Below, piece by piece: positions 44,843 through 54,123 of a stretch of 64,000 bases of DNA (position 1 is its first letter; every line of letters starts with the position of its first letter). The translations under genes and the position numbers were made by a program. Source of the DNA: Flavobacterium sp. (lineage in GTDB: Bacteria > Bacteroidota > Bacteroidia > Flavobacteriales > Flavobacteriaceae); contig NZ_JAGIAV010000002.1 in assembly GCF_017744675.1 (NCBI RefSeq), positions 124,001-188,000 of the forward strand, read 5' to 3'. The notes beneath the pieces were generated by a model. The model saw only the letters and a list, made by a program, of their open reading frames with translations. It was not told the origin of the DNA and searched no databases.

Positions 44843-47800
44843 TTAATAATCGTTGTCTGGAATTAGCCCATGATTATTATTGCTTGGAGTTTCCTGCTCT
44901 TTTTTCTTCTTTTCTTCTTCTTTTTTCCTTTTCTCCTCGTCTTCTTTTGCTTTCTTCTTGTTTTTCTCTGAATCTTTCTTACTCGTAAAATTCATATAAT
45001 CAGGATTCAAAGAAGAATCACCCAATTCACTAGAAGAAGAACCTTTTACCGCTTTTTCAATCTTATGACTTTTAAAGAGCTTATTTACTAGTTCGCTGAA
45101 AGTATCAAAATCTACTTCATATGAAATACCGACTCCTTGCGTATAACCAATTCCTTGTCCTATATAATTAATGTCATTTTCTTTATTGAATAAACGGAGG
45201 TTCATTGTACCGTCTTCATTTACACGATACAAGATTTCGATATCACCGACAATAGCCGACTCGTTTACTCCTCCAACTGGAACTCCAAGCTTACCATTGA
45301 TTGTAATACGTTCATTAACTTGAGACGAAATATTGGCCACAAACTGACCATCTACCTCCTGCCCTGTTCTTCTATCTGCAGCAATATAATTTAAATCGAT
45401 ATTTACTTTATCATTATCCGATTTGATTATTCCTCCCAATAAACTCGATGCCGTTTCTGTTAATGTTCCCGAAAAATCTCCTTGGCTGAATCCGTCGGTA
45501 CTCATAAACGAACCAGTTGATAATAAATATAGCGCTTGAGTCTGGCGAATATCTTTATCGTCTAGCTTATATTGTATCTCTGATTTTAAAACATTACTTA
45601 CCGATGGAAACTGAATATCGAAATTAGGTTCTGGACTCGCCAAATCTCCTCTTAAACCAATAACTACTTCTACTGGAACTTTTTTATTAAATGAAGAAGT
45701 GTTATCCAAAAGCACTGCTGGATTGGCTTGCGTTTTATAAACAGCTTCCAAATTCAGCTGCGCACGCATCGGGTTTCCTTCCCAAATAATCGACCCACCT
45801 TTTTTAACAGTAAACTTTTTATCGATAAGTCCGCCATATTTAAAATTATAGGTTCCTTCGTATGCCTGGAAATCTCCCCACATATTAAATTTACCCAACG
45901 TATTAATTTTAAATAAAAGCGATCCGTATCCTTTTCCTTTCATACCATGCCCCGAATTTCGATCTAGAATAACCTCTACTTCGGCATCTGGCGTAATATC
46001 AAAATCAAATTCCAACTCAAGTCCATTATAGTCTCTTGTTTTTTCTACAATTCCGTTGGCCAGATTATATTTCTCTTTTGGCGTTACAAAATGAATCCAG
46101 CTGCTTTCTCCAACACTTTGTGCATTATTAATAGGTATTTTAACTTCGGTGCCTTTTTCAGATTTTGCATCCACTTTAATAAACAGTGCATCAACAGGAC
46201 CTTTTATACTGGCTGTTCCATTTATAAACGCTGTTCCAAAATATGCCGCATCATCGCTATCTTTTGTATCAAGAGCCACCAATCGTTTAGAGGTAATGTT
46301 TAAGTCTAATTTCCAATCGCCAAAATTGTTATGCTCAATGCTTCCATTCAGCAAACCTTTTGTACCATATTTAGTATCGGTTAACTGATTATTCCTAAAC
46401 AAGAATTTCTCGTTAGTTAAGTCAACAACCGTTCGATCACTCAATTCGTAATCGGTATTTAAGTACGGAATCGTCATTCCTGCCTTTTCTACATACAAAC
46501 GCCCGTTGATTTCCGGTTTTTTTAAATTCCCAACAACAGAAGCATTTCCGGAAACAGAACCGCGAACATTAGACAGAACATCGCCGCCCACAGTTCCTAA
46601 CGTAGCCAGATTGAAACCTTCTAGCTTTAAGTTCATATCCATGATTGTTTCCTTGTTTTCTACAGCAAAAGTCCCGTTTGCCCTAAACGATTCTGTAAAA
46701 CCATTCTGAATGGAGGAGTTAACTGTGAATTTCCTGAAATTTTCATCTCCCGAAATATCAAAATTAAGCGTGCCCAGTTCTGTATTATTCATAACTAGGT
46801 GATCAATTTTTATGGAAGCGGTGGGCTGATAAACACTTTTATTTTGCTTGTAATTGACATTTCCATTCAAATTACCATTGAATACAAATTTGGAATTGAC
46901 AGGCGTAATTTTATTTATATCAACATCTTCAAAGGTAAGCACGAGATCTTTATAATCCGTTCCTTTAATGACTCCGTTTAAGTCAATTTTCTGGTTTTCA
47001 TGAGATAAAACAATATTATCAAAAGAAAAGTTTTTAAAATATTGGTCTATTACAATTTGATTGTCTTTTTCAGCATCTTCATTTAAGTACCAGATATAGT
47101 CCTTAAATTTCATCTCCGATTTCTTGATTCCGACAATGTTGTTTTTGCTCTTATCAATCGTGTGGTACAAATCTAGATTAAAGTAATCTTCGCCTTTATC
47201 TCCTCCTTTAAACTCCGAACGAACAAAAAGGGTATCTTTTGAAGTAACATTAATTAAATTGAAATCACGTATTTTATAGTAAGGTGTCTTAATACTATCC
47301 AATTCGACATACGCGTTATAAAGCGGGTTTTTATTATCGATATTAATACGAATATTATCAAATGTATTTTTGTCTGCAGTAATTTTTTTAGATCTGAATC
47401 TGAATTTAAATTCCTCTAAATCAGAATCTATTTTTCCGCGTACAACTGTAGACGAATCAATATTAATTTGCGGATAAAGCATTTCGACCACTTTATCGTA
47501 AACACGGAAATTAAAATTCAAAAATTGTCCTTTTCTAACTTTGTACGGTTTATAATTGGTATACAAACTACCCACAGAATTCATGACCAATTTATCCAAT
47601 TGATCAAATCTAAATTTACCCACAATTTTTCCGTCGACAACATCATTTGAACTAATGGTAATTGTTCTTAAACGATCTGCATCAAAACTTGAATTTAGAT
47701 TTACTTGGTCAAAAACATAAGTTGCTTTAGGGTTTTGATATTCTGCATCTTTTATAAAAATATCTCCTTGCAGATTTTCAATAGAATTTCCAGTCAGCTG

Positions 47801-49381
47801 AACTACAACATCTCCTTTAAAACGTGAAATAGAATCGCCAACAAACTTCAGTTTTCGCAAATCTGAATTTTCAACATTGATATGAAAATCGTATCGGTTT
47901 TCTCTTTTGCTCAAATCCAATAAACCATCAAAATTCAAATTCAAATTAGGATCGTTTATTGCAATTTGTCCTTTATAATAGGGCAGTTTAAAATTACCGT
48001 TGACCACGATATTATTATAGGTATATTTATTGTAGTCCAATTTCGAAATATCTCCTTTAATGACTGTATTTAAATACTTCTCTGTAAAACCCACTCCATC
48101 TACATCAAGATTCAACGTAGTTCTGCCAATGTCTTTTCGGCTTAGAACAGTACCAACATCAAAATTTGTCAAAATGATATTTCCAGAATAAGAAGCTCTG
48201 TCTATAAAATCCATATTGTTCATATGGAGATCTATTTGCCCATTTCCTAAGTCGGTTGCCATTTTGAAATCTGTTTCTAGAGCTGTAGTCGAAACTTTTG
48301 CTTTTCCCACAATATTGAACTTCCCGATTTTCTTCATTTCCTTCGGAAGTCTTTTTCCTAAAACTCCAGGAAGCAAAATCACTAAATCGTTGTAACTAGA
48401 AAGCAATTTGTCAAATTTTCCATCCATAGAAAACTTCTGTTCCTTGCTGCCCAAAAGATTTCTAAATTTGATTGTACCGTTAATTTTTGATCCGTTTGTA
48501 TCGCTTAATCTCAATCTTGTAAGCGTCATATTATTCAACGGACCATCTAATTTCGTTTTAAGCTTAAAATGCTGATTTTTTCCTAAACCATCATAAAAAT
48601 GGCGAATATCATTTGTTGCAATAGAAGAAGAATCTATCAAAACATCAAATCGAACTTTATCTGTAAAATCAAGAAAATCTGATGGTTTATAATTCAAAAT
48701 TGCGACACCATAAATAGAAGATCTTTTGGTTTTAATGGCCAGATTTTCAACTATAATCTGTTTTTTAGTATAGCTGAATTTCCCCGCAAAATTAGAAACA
48801 TACAAACCGCGGTGATCCATAAACGAAAATCGATGAATGTTTGTGTTTACATTTGGGCCGTACAATTTAAACTCACTGATGTAGGCGTTTAATTTTGTAA
48901 AATCAAGAAATTTTGGAGTTGTTTTATTTTCATCAACAACAGAAAATCTTCCTTTTTCGATATAAGCATTTTTAGCCGTTAGCAAAAAGTGTTTTGTTGA
49001 TTTTTTCTTAGGCGTATTTTCAACTTCAAAAGCCTGTATAAACTTATTGATATTGTTCTCGTCTTCGCCTTTGTAGGTTTTCAAATTAAAAATCAAACCT
49101 GTTAAACGCAAATCGCCAAAAATTAAATCTCCGTCTAACAATCTGCTGAAACTAGCAATATCAGTAGTAATGATATCCGAATAAATCATCGTTTTTTTAT
49201 GATGATCTAAAATCGTCACTGTCTTTAATTTGACTCCGCCAAAAATATTGATAGCCGTTTTTTCAACGTTAATATTAACCTTGTAATCCTCGTTTAATCG
49301 GTTGGTAACATAATTGGCAATCTGTGTTTGAACCACAGGAAGAGAGAGTATGATAGCCAATGCTAACAAAAGTAAAATCAA
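44843..49381 (-). CDS. tamB: translocation/assembly module TamB (AsmA-like, DUF490)
   Basis: A very large (about 1512 residues) inner-membrane anchored, beta-rich protein that bridges to the outer membrane and carries phospholipid or assists barrel assembly. N-terminal helix ILLLLALAIILSLPVVQTQIA, long repetitive beta structure, and the DUF490 domain in the last 450 residues (TGSFMSTDGFSQGDFSG region, about 1290). The C-terminus is a charged KKDSEKNKKKAKEDEEK-type tail. The first recognised start is a TTG at 49381, but the frame stays open upstream and encodes a basic stretch (TKIKEAIKKVKKIISRT) expected before such a helix, with no ATG, GTG or TTG. Divergent from tsaD. Confidence 0.86.
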   Translation of the reverse strand: MILLLLALAIILSLPVVQTQIANYVTNRLNEDYKVNINVEKTAINIFGGVKLKTVTILDHHKKTMIYSDIITTDIASFSRLLDGDLIFGDLRLTGLIFNLKTYKGEDENNINKFIQAFEVENTPKKKSTKHFLLTAKNAYIEKGRFSVVDENKTTPKFLDFTKLNAYISEFKLYGPNVNTNIHRFSFMDHRGLYVSNFAGKFSYTKKQIIVENLAIKTKRSSIYGVAILNYKPSDFLDFTDKVRFDVLIDSSSIATNDIRHFYDGLGKNQHFKLKTKLDGPLNNMTLTRLRLSDTNGSKINGTIKFRNLLGSKEQKFSMDGKFDKLLSSYNDLVILLPGVLGKRLPKEMKKIGKFNIVGKAKVSTTALETDFKMATDLGNGQIDLHMNNMDFIDRASYSGNIILTNFDVGTVLSRKDIGRTTLNLDVDGVGFTEKYLNTVIKGDISKLDYNKYTYNNIVVNGNFKLPYYKGQIAINDPNLNLNFDGLLDLSKRENRYDFHINVENSDLRKLKFVGDSISRFKGDVVVQLTGNSIENLQGDIFIKDAEYQNPKATYVFDQVNLNSSFDADRLRTITISSNDVVDGKIVGKFRFDQLDKLVMNSVGSLYTNYKPYKVRKGQFLNFNFRVYDKVVEMLYPQINIDSSTVVRGKIDSDLEEFKFRFRSKKITADKNTFDNIRINIDNKNPLYNAYVELDSIKTPYYKIRDFNLINVTSKDTLFVRSEFKGGDKGEDYFNLDLYHTIDKSKNNIVGIKKSEMKFKDYIWYLNEDAEKDNQIVIDQYFKNFSFDNIVLSHENQKIDLNGVIKGTDYKDLVLTFEDVDINKITPVNSKFVFNGNLNGNVNYKQNKSVYQPTASIKIDHLVMNNTELGTLNFDISGDENFRKFTVNSSIQNGFTESFRANGTFAVENKETIMDMNLKLEGFNLATLGTVGGDVLSNVRGSVSGNASVVGNLKKPEINGRLYVEKAGMTIPYLNTDYELSDRTVVDLTNEKFLFRNNQLTDTKYGTKGLLNGSIEHNNFGDWKLDLNITSKRLVALDTKDSDDAAYFGTAFINGTASIKGPVDALFIKVDAKSEKGTEVKIPINNAQSVGESSWIHFVTPKEKYNLANGIVEKTRDYNGLELEFDFDITPDAEVEVILDRNSGHGMKGKGYGSLLFKINTLGKFNMWGDFQAYEGTYNFKYGGLIDKKFTVKKGGSIIWEGNPMRAQLNLEAVYKTQANPAVLLDNTSSFNKKVPVEVVIGLRGDLASPEPNFDIQFPSVSNVLKSEIQYKLDDKDIRQTQALYLLSTGSFMSTDGFSQGDFSGTLTETASSLLGGIIKSDNDKVNIDLNYIAADRRTGQEVDGQFVANISSQVNERITINGKLGVPVGGVNESAIVGDIEILYRVNEDGTMNLRLFNKENDINYIGQGIGYTQGVGISYEVDFDTFSELVNKLFKSHKIEKAVKGSSSSELGDSSLNPDYMNFTSKKDSEKNKKKAKEDEEKRKKEEEKKKKEQETPSNNNHGLIPDNDY

Positions 49382-49576
49382 CCCAATTAGGGTTCTGGAT
49401 ATTATTTTCTTTACTTTTTTGATAGCTTCTTTAATTTTAGTTTCTTTTAAATTTACTTTGAACAGACAAAAGAACGGCTGTTTTTGATAAAAATTCTTTA
49501 ATTTTGGGGCACTGCTTAAATCAAAGAAATGTAATAATTTGATTTGTCAAATATAATTCAAAATTTGTGCCTTTAT

Positions 49577-50599
49577 ATGCAAAATCCAGAGGTTTTTATT
49601 CTAGCCATCGAAAGTTCATGCGATGATACTGCTGCCGCGGTTTTACATAACGACAAAGTATTGTCAAATGTTGTAGCCAATCAATTAATTCACAACCAAT
49701 ACGGAGGTGTTGTTCCTGAATTGGCCTCACGCGCACATCAGCAGAATATTGTTCCTGTGATAGATGCTGCACTTCGCAAAGCAAATGTACAAAAAGAACA
49801 GTTAAGCGCAATTGCATTTACGCAAGGTCCAGGCTTAATGGGCTCTTTATTGGTGGGAACTTCTTTTAGCAAATCACTATCGTTAGCTTTAAATGTGCCA
49901 CTAATTGCTGTAAATCATATGCATGCCCATATTTTAGCTCATTTTATTGATGAAGAAGGTTATGACAAACCTGAATTTCCGTTTTTAGCATTAACAATCA
50001 GTGGCGGACATACTCAAATTGTAAAAGTGAATAGTTTTTTTGATATGGAAATTATTGGCGAAACTACAGATGATGCTGTAGGTGAAGCTTTTGACAAGAG
50101 TGCCAAAATTCTAGGACTTCCTTATCCTGGCGGTCCTTTAATCGATAAATATGCTAAAGAAGGTAATCCGAAAGCATTTCCTTTTACAAAACCAAAAGTT
50201 CCAGGATTGGATTTTAGCTTCTCCGGATTAAAGACGGCCATTTTGTATTTCATTCAAAAAAACAAACAGCAGAACCCGAATTTTATCGAAGAAAACCTAA
50301 ATGATATTTGCGCGTCTATACAGCATACAATTATCGAAATTCTGATGGATAAAATAAAACTTGCTGTAAAAGAAACTGGAATTACACAAATTGCTATTGG
50401 CGGAGGAGTTTCGGCAAATTCTGGCATTCGAAATACATTGAAGGAAACCGAAAGCAAATACGGCTGGAAGACTTTTATTCCAAAATTTGAATACACAACA
50501 GACAATGCGGCAATGATTGGAATTGTGGGATACCAAAAATACTTATCTAATCGTTTTGAAACTTCTTCTGTGGTTTCTAAAGCCAGAATCGAATTTTAA
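49577..50599 (+). CDS. tsaD: tRNA N6-threonylcarbamoyladenosine transferase
   Basis: Transfers the threonylcarbamoyl group to A37 of ANN-decoding tRNAs with TsaB and TsaE. The ATG at 49577 (MQNPEVFILAIESSCDDTA) is the conserved start; an in-frame TTG earlier is unlikely. 340 residues. ASKHA-fold motifs: AIESSCDDTA, the metal-binding HMHAHI (about 114-119), SGGHTQI, and AIGGGVSANSGIR. It precedes rsmE by 3 bp, so the two translation-related genes are one operon. A minus-strand TATATTTG box (49555-49548) in the shared control region faces tamB. Confidence 0.97.
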   Translation: MQNPEVFILAIESSCDDTAAAVLHNDKVLSNVVANQLIHNQYGGVVPELASRAHQQNIVPVIDAALRKANVQKEQLSAIAFTQGPGLMGSLLVGTSFSKSLSLALNVPLIAVNHMHAHILAHFIDEEGYDKPEFPFLALTISGGHTQIVKVNSFFDMEIIGETTDDAVGEAFDKSAKILGLPYPGGPLIDKYAKEGNPKAFPFTKPKVPGLDFSFSGLKTAILYFIQKNKQQNPNFIEENLNDICASIQHTIIEILMDKIKLAVKETGITQIAIGGGVSANSGIRNTLKETESKYGWKTFIPKFEYTTDNAAMIGIVGYQKYLSNRFETSSVVSKARIEF

Positions 50600-50602
50600 A
50601 TC

Positions 50603-51307
50603 ATGCAGTTATTCTTTAATCCGAATATAGACGAAACGACTGAAAGTTTTTCTTTTGATAAAGAAGAAAGTCGTCATATTATAAAAGTGCTTCGAAAAAA
50701 AGATGCAGATATCCTGCATGTTACCAATGGTTTTGGTTTATTATTTGAAACCCAAATCACATTGGCTTCAGATAACAAATGTACCGTTGAAGTGCTTTCG
50801 ATAAAAAATGCCGAAAAGCCAAAATTTCATTTGCATTTAGCTGTTGCGCCAACCAAAATGAACGATCGATTTGAGTGGTTTTTAGAAAAAGCGACAGAAA
50901 TTGGCATTCAAGAAATTACCCCAATTTTCTGCGATCGCTCAGAGCGAAAAGTCATTAATCGAGATCGTTTCGAAAAAATCATTTTATCGGCAATGAAGCA
51001 ATGCAACGAAACGTTTCTCCCAAAATTGAATGAAGCCATTTCGTTTAAAGATTTTATCAAACAGCAACAAAAAGGCTTGCAATTGATAGCGCATTGCGAA
51101 GAAACCGATAAAAAATCATTAAAAGAGGTTTTAAAGCCAAATGAAGATGTTACCATTTTAATTGGTCCCGAAGGTGATTTCTCCGAAAAAGAAATTGCAT
51201 TGGCATTAGAAAACAATTACAAACCTGTCACTTTAGGAAATACACGTTTACGAACAGAAACAGCTGCAGTTGTAGCTTGCCATAGTGTGGTTTTCTTTAA
51301 TGAATAA
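50603..51307 (+). CDS. rsmE: 16S rRNA (uracil-1498-N3)-methyltransferase
   Basis: SPOUT methyltransferase modifying U1498 of the small ribosomal subunit. At 234 residues it is standard. N-terminal PUA-like domain (ESRHIIKVLRKKDADILHVTNG) and the C-terminal trefoil knot with LIGPEGDFSEKEI (about 188-200) and LGNTRLRTETAAV. Starts 3 bp after tsaD. Immediately followed by the 103-bp inverted-repeat element. Confidence 0.95.
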   Translation: MQLFFNPNIDETTESFSFDKEESRHIIKVLRKKDADILHVTNGFGLLFETQITLASDNKCTVEVLSIKNAEKPKFHLHLAVAPTKMNDRFEWFLEKATEIGIQEITPIFCDRSERKVINRDRFEKIILSAMKQCNETFLPKLNEAISFKDFIKQQQKGLQLIAHCEETDKKSLKEVLKPNEDVTILIGPEGDFSEKEIALALENNYKPVTLGNTRLRTETAAVVACHSVVFFNE

Positions 51308-51314
51308 ATATAAG

Positions 51315-51417
51315 TTTGTCATCCTGAGGAACGAAGGATCACATTCGTAAATCAACAAAGATTGGCAAATTCTGTGCAGAGTTTCTTGTGCGATCCTTCG
51401 TTCCTCAGGATGACAAA
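51315..51417. repeat. 103-bp element with 26-bp perfect inverted ends
   Basis: Left arm 51315-51340 begins TTTGTCATCCTGAGGAACGA; right arm 51392-51417 is its exact reverse complement over 26 bp. The 51-bp centre is not palindromic. The GTCATCCTGAGG ... GAAGGATC wording is, from memory, a dispersed repeat found in many Bacteroidota genomes. No transposase and no obvious target duplication. Confidence 0.8.
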
Positions 51418-51457
51418 AAAGCATCTCAAGGAAAATGAAGCAAAAAAATATAATTAC

Positions 51458-52096
51458 ATGAAAAAAATATTTTACTTACTATTATTAATTTCCTTTACTT
51501 CTTTTTCACAAGAAATTGCTTTGCTTAAATACAGCGGTGGCGGCGATTGGTATGCAAATCCGACTTCTTTGCCTAATCTAATCAGTTTTTGCAATGCGAA
51601 TATAAATACTCGCATCAAAAACAAACCTTCGACTGTAGAACCAAGTAATCCAGATTTGTTTTCGTATCCGTTTGTACACATGACTGGTCATGGAAATGTT
51701 GTTTTTAGCGATGCAGATGTGACAAACTTAAGAAATTATCTTACCGCTGGAGGTTTCCTGCACATTGATGATAATTACGGAATGGATCAATTTATTAGAA
51801 AAGAAATCAAGAAAATATTTCCAAATAATAATTTAGTCGAGCTTCCGGCAAATCATCCTATTTTTCAGAAGCCGTTTCCTTTTCCTAACGGATTACCAAA
51901 AATTCACGAACATGACGGAACACGCGCACAGGCTTTTGGAATTTTTATAGACAACAAGTTGGTTTTACTCTATACTTACGAATGTGATTTGGGCGACGGC
52001 TGGGAAGATCCAGAAGTACATAACGATCCTGCAAACGTAAGAGACAAAGCGCTAAAAATGGGTGCCAACATTATCAATTATATTTTTACCAATTAA
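51458..52096 (+). CDS. DUF4159 exported protein
   Basis: A 212-residue secreted protein. The ATG at 51458 gives MKKIFYLLLLISFTSFSQ, a signal peptide; the longer frame from 51362 reads through the repeat element and is rejected. The mature part fits DUF4159: YSGGGDWYANPTSLPNL, FSYPFVHMTGHGNVVFS, GFLHIDDNYGMDQFIRKEI and LYTYECDLGDGWED. The fold resembles glutamine-amidotransferase-like domains without an obvious catalytic triad. In related bacteria it often sits near gliding or MoxR/VWA genes, none of which are here. Ten bp before the next methyltransferase gene. Confidence 0.83.
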   Translation: MKKIFYLLLLISFTSFSQEIALLKYSGGGDWYANPTSLPNLISFCNANINTRIKNKPSTVEPSNPDLFSYPFVHMTGHGNVVFSDADVTNLRNYLTAGGFLHIDDNYGMDQFIRKEIKKIFPNNNLVELPANHPIFQKPFPFPNGLPKIHEHDGTRAQAFGIFIDNKLVLLYTYECDLGDGWEDPEVHNDPANVRDKALKMGANIINYIFTN

Positions 52097-52106
52097 ATTT
52101 TAGAAG

Positions 52107-52604
52107 GTGCAATTAACTCACGAAGAAAATCAATTTGAGAGAAAAACATTTCCCATCACTTTAGTATGCGATCATATTTACTTTCAGCAAAATATTGGTT
52201 CCTTATTTAGAATTTCTGAAGCTTTCGGAGTTGAAAATATTATCTTTTTCGGAAAAGATATTCCGCTCACGCCTCGCAAAATCAATAAAACTTCACGAAG
52301 CACACATCTTCATGTGGCACATTCTGTAATTGAAGATTTTACAGAACTTCAATCCTATCTTCTAGACAATGATTTTGAAATTATTGCACTAGAAATCGCA
52401 TCTAATAGCAAACCTTTAAAAGAAGTTATGATTCCTTTCGACAAAAAAATAGCACTTTTGATTGGAAGCGAAATTAACGGAATATCAGAAGAGCTTCTAA
52501 AACTTTCCCACCAAATTGTGCATATCAATATGTTTGGTAAAAACAGCAGTATGAATGTGGTACAAGCTGCGAGTATTGCACTTTATGAAATTACTTCTTT
52601 GTAG
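52107..52604 (+). CDS. TrmH/SpoU-family RNA 2'-O-methyltransferase
   Basis: A 165-residue SPOUT enzyme. Motif 1 (VCDHIYFQQNIGSLFRISEAFGVE, cited by position 17-40) has the N and R residues of SpoU enzymes; motif 2 is ALLIGSEINGISEELL (about 118-133); motif 3 is INMFGKNSSMNVVQAASIALYE with the conserved SMNV. The short length means only the knot domain is present. The start is a GTG at 52107. The target (tRNA or rRNA) cannot be told. Confidence 0.85.
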   Translation: MQLTHEENQFERKTFPITLVCDHIYFQQNIGSLFRISEAFGVENIIFFGKDIPLTPRKINKTSRSTHLHVAHSVIEDFTELQSYLLDNDFEIIALEIASNSKPLKEVMIPFDKKIALLIGSEINGISEELLKLSHQIVHINMFGKNSSMNVVQAASIALYEITSL

Positions 52605-53050
52605 ACTTTACAATCAACTTCTTGTCTATAAAATTTATGCTGCAATGCAATTGACTTAAATGAAAATTACATTGAAGAGCAGCAAAGAATAAAAAATAAA
52701 AAATCCAATAATCATTGTCAGAAGAATCAAGGCAGAACAAGGTCTTGAGCAGATAAAACACATAAATAATTTAACGTTTTATTTGTAAATTCTTCCTCGA
52801 TATTTTTACATTAAAACATTTTAATCGATTAAAGGCAAATAATGTCGTTAAAATGCATTCAAAAAATAAAAAGAAAGAAAATACTGCTTAATTTTTTGAA
52901 GTCGTTTTTTGTAGGAATCAGTGTTTGTAAGGGGTTGAAAAAATTCCCACAAAATTTTTATTATAATATTTTGCGAAAAAAGTATTTTGTTATAAAATTG
53001 CCGCATTATTCAACTAATCAACATTTTTATAACAAAAAACCCAATTTATT
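52605..53050. other. 446-bp non-coding gap
   Basis: Very AT-rich. A 70-codon frame at 52842-53054 overlaps the next gene's start and is all Lys/Phe/Asn, so it is not supported. No strong hairpin, TAnnTTTG box or repeat stands out; it presumably holds the promoter and long leader of the metalloprotease gene. Confidence 0.55.
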
Positions 53051-54013
53051 ATGAAAAAAGTTATTATTACCACATTTACAGCATTAATGCTGTTTGCTTG
53101 TCAAAATGATCAATCGGCTGAATCTGCTAACGCAGATGCAAGTGTTCCATCTAGAAGAGGATGCGCAACACAGGAAGTTTTAGAAGCTCAATTAAAAGCT
53201 GATCCAACATTGGCTATTAGAATGAACGAAATTGAAACTTTTACTGCACAACATGCTGGTTCAAATTTTACAGGCCGTTTGGTAAATGGCAAAATTGAAA
53301 TTCCTGTTGTCGTTAATGTTTTATACAGAACGGCTGCTGAAAACATTTCAGATGCACAAATTCAATCACAAATTGATGTGCTAAACAAAGATTTCAATGC
53401 TTTAAACTCAGATTACAATAATGTGCCAGCATTATTTGCAGGAGTTAAAGCAAACATCGGAATCTCATTTGTTTTAGACCAAGTTATTAGAAAATCAACA
53501 ACTAAAACTTCTTGGGGAACAAATGATGCGATGAAAAAAACAGCTCAAGGCGGACTTGCTCCAACTAGCCCAACTACAAAATTAAACTTGTGGTCATGTG
53601 TTATTGGCGGCGGAATTTTAGGTTATGCACAATTCCCTGGTGGTGCTTCTGCTACTGATGGAGTGGTAATTGATCCTAAATACTTCGGATTATCTGGTTC
53701 TGCAAATGCGCCATATAATTTAGGTAGAACAGCTACTCACGAAGTAGGTCACTGGATGAATTTACGTCACATTTGGGGAGATGCAACTTGCGGAAGCGAC
53801 TTAGTTGCAGATACTCCTACTCATAACACAGCAAACTACGGAGTTCCTGCTTACCCACATTACAGCACTTGTTCTGGAACACCTGTAGAAATGACAATGA
53901 ACTACATGGATTATGTTGATGATGCAGCAATGTATATGTTCTCTACAGGACAAAAAAACAGAATCTCTGCTATTTTCACAACTGGAGGAGCTAGAGCTGC
54001 ATTTGCACAATAA
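53051..54013 (+). CDS. M43-family (pappalysin-like) zinc metalloprotease lipoprotein
   Basis: A 320-residue secreted or surface protease. Lipoprotein signal MKKVIITTFTALMLFAC (Cys 17). The catalytic HEVGHWMNLRH motif has H230, E231, H234 and H240, followed by the Met-turn NYMDYVDD about 50 residues later. The zincin domain begins near residue 80 (IPVVVNVLYRT), and four Cys residues in the catalytic part probably form the two disulphides typical of this family. Likely role in peptide nutrition or attack on other cells; the substrate is unknown. Single gene, long upstream gap, own terminator. Confidence 0.92.
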   Translation: MKKVIITTFTALMLFACQNDQSAESANADASVPSRRGCATQEVLEAQLKADPTLAIRMNEIETFTAQHAGSNFTGRLVNGKIEIPVVVNVLYRTAAENISDAQIQSQIDVLNKDFNALNSDYNNVPALFAGVKANIGISFVLDQVIRKSTTKTSWGTNDAMKKTAQGGLAPTSPTTKLNLWSCVIGGGILGYAQFPGGASATDGVVIDPKYFGLSGSANAPYNLGRTATHEVGHWMNLRHIWGDATCGSDLVADTPTHNTANYGVPAYPHYSTCSGTPVEMTMNYMDYVDDAAMYMFSTGQKNRISAIFTTGGARAAFAQ

Positions 54014-54034
54014 GCTAATCATAAAAAGACAATC

Positions 54035-54064
54035 AAAGCGAGATGTTTTCATCTCGCTTTTTTT
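54035..54064 (+). terminator. terminator after the metalloprotease gene
   Basis: AAAGCGAGATG and CATCTCGCTTT with a TTTT loop and T-run, 22 bp past the stop. Confidence 0.88.
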
Positions 54065-54123
54065 ATTTAGGCTTATATTTTAGAATGCTTTTTCCTATAT
54101 TTATAGTCTAAAACTTAAATTTA

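Noticed and set aside
51362..51457. N-terminal extension of the DUF4159 protein
   Set aside because: It reads through the inverted-repeat element; the ATG at 51458 gives a proper signal peptide.
52842..53054. 70-codon frame upstream of the metalloprotease gene
   Set aside because: Lys/Phe/Asn-rich low-complexity product in very AT-rich DNA, overlaps the next start codon, no family features.
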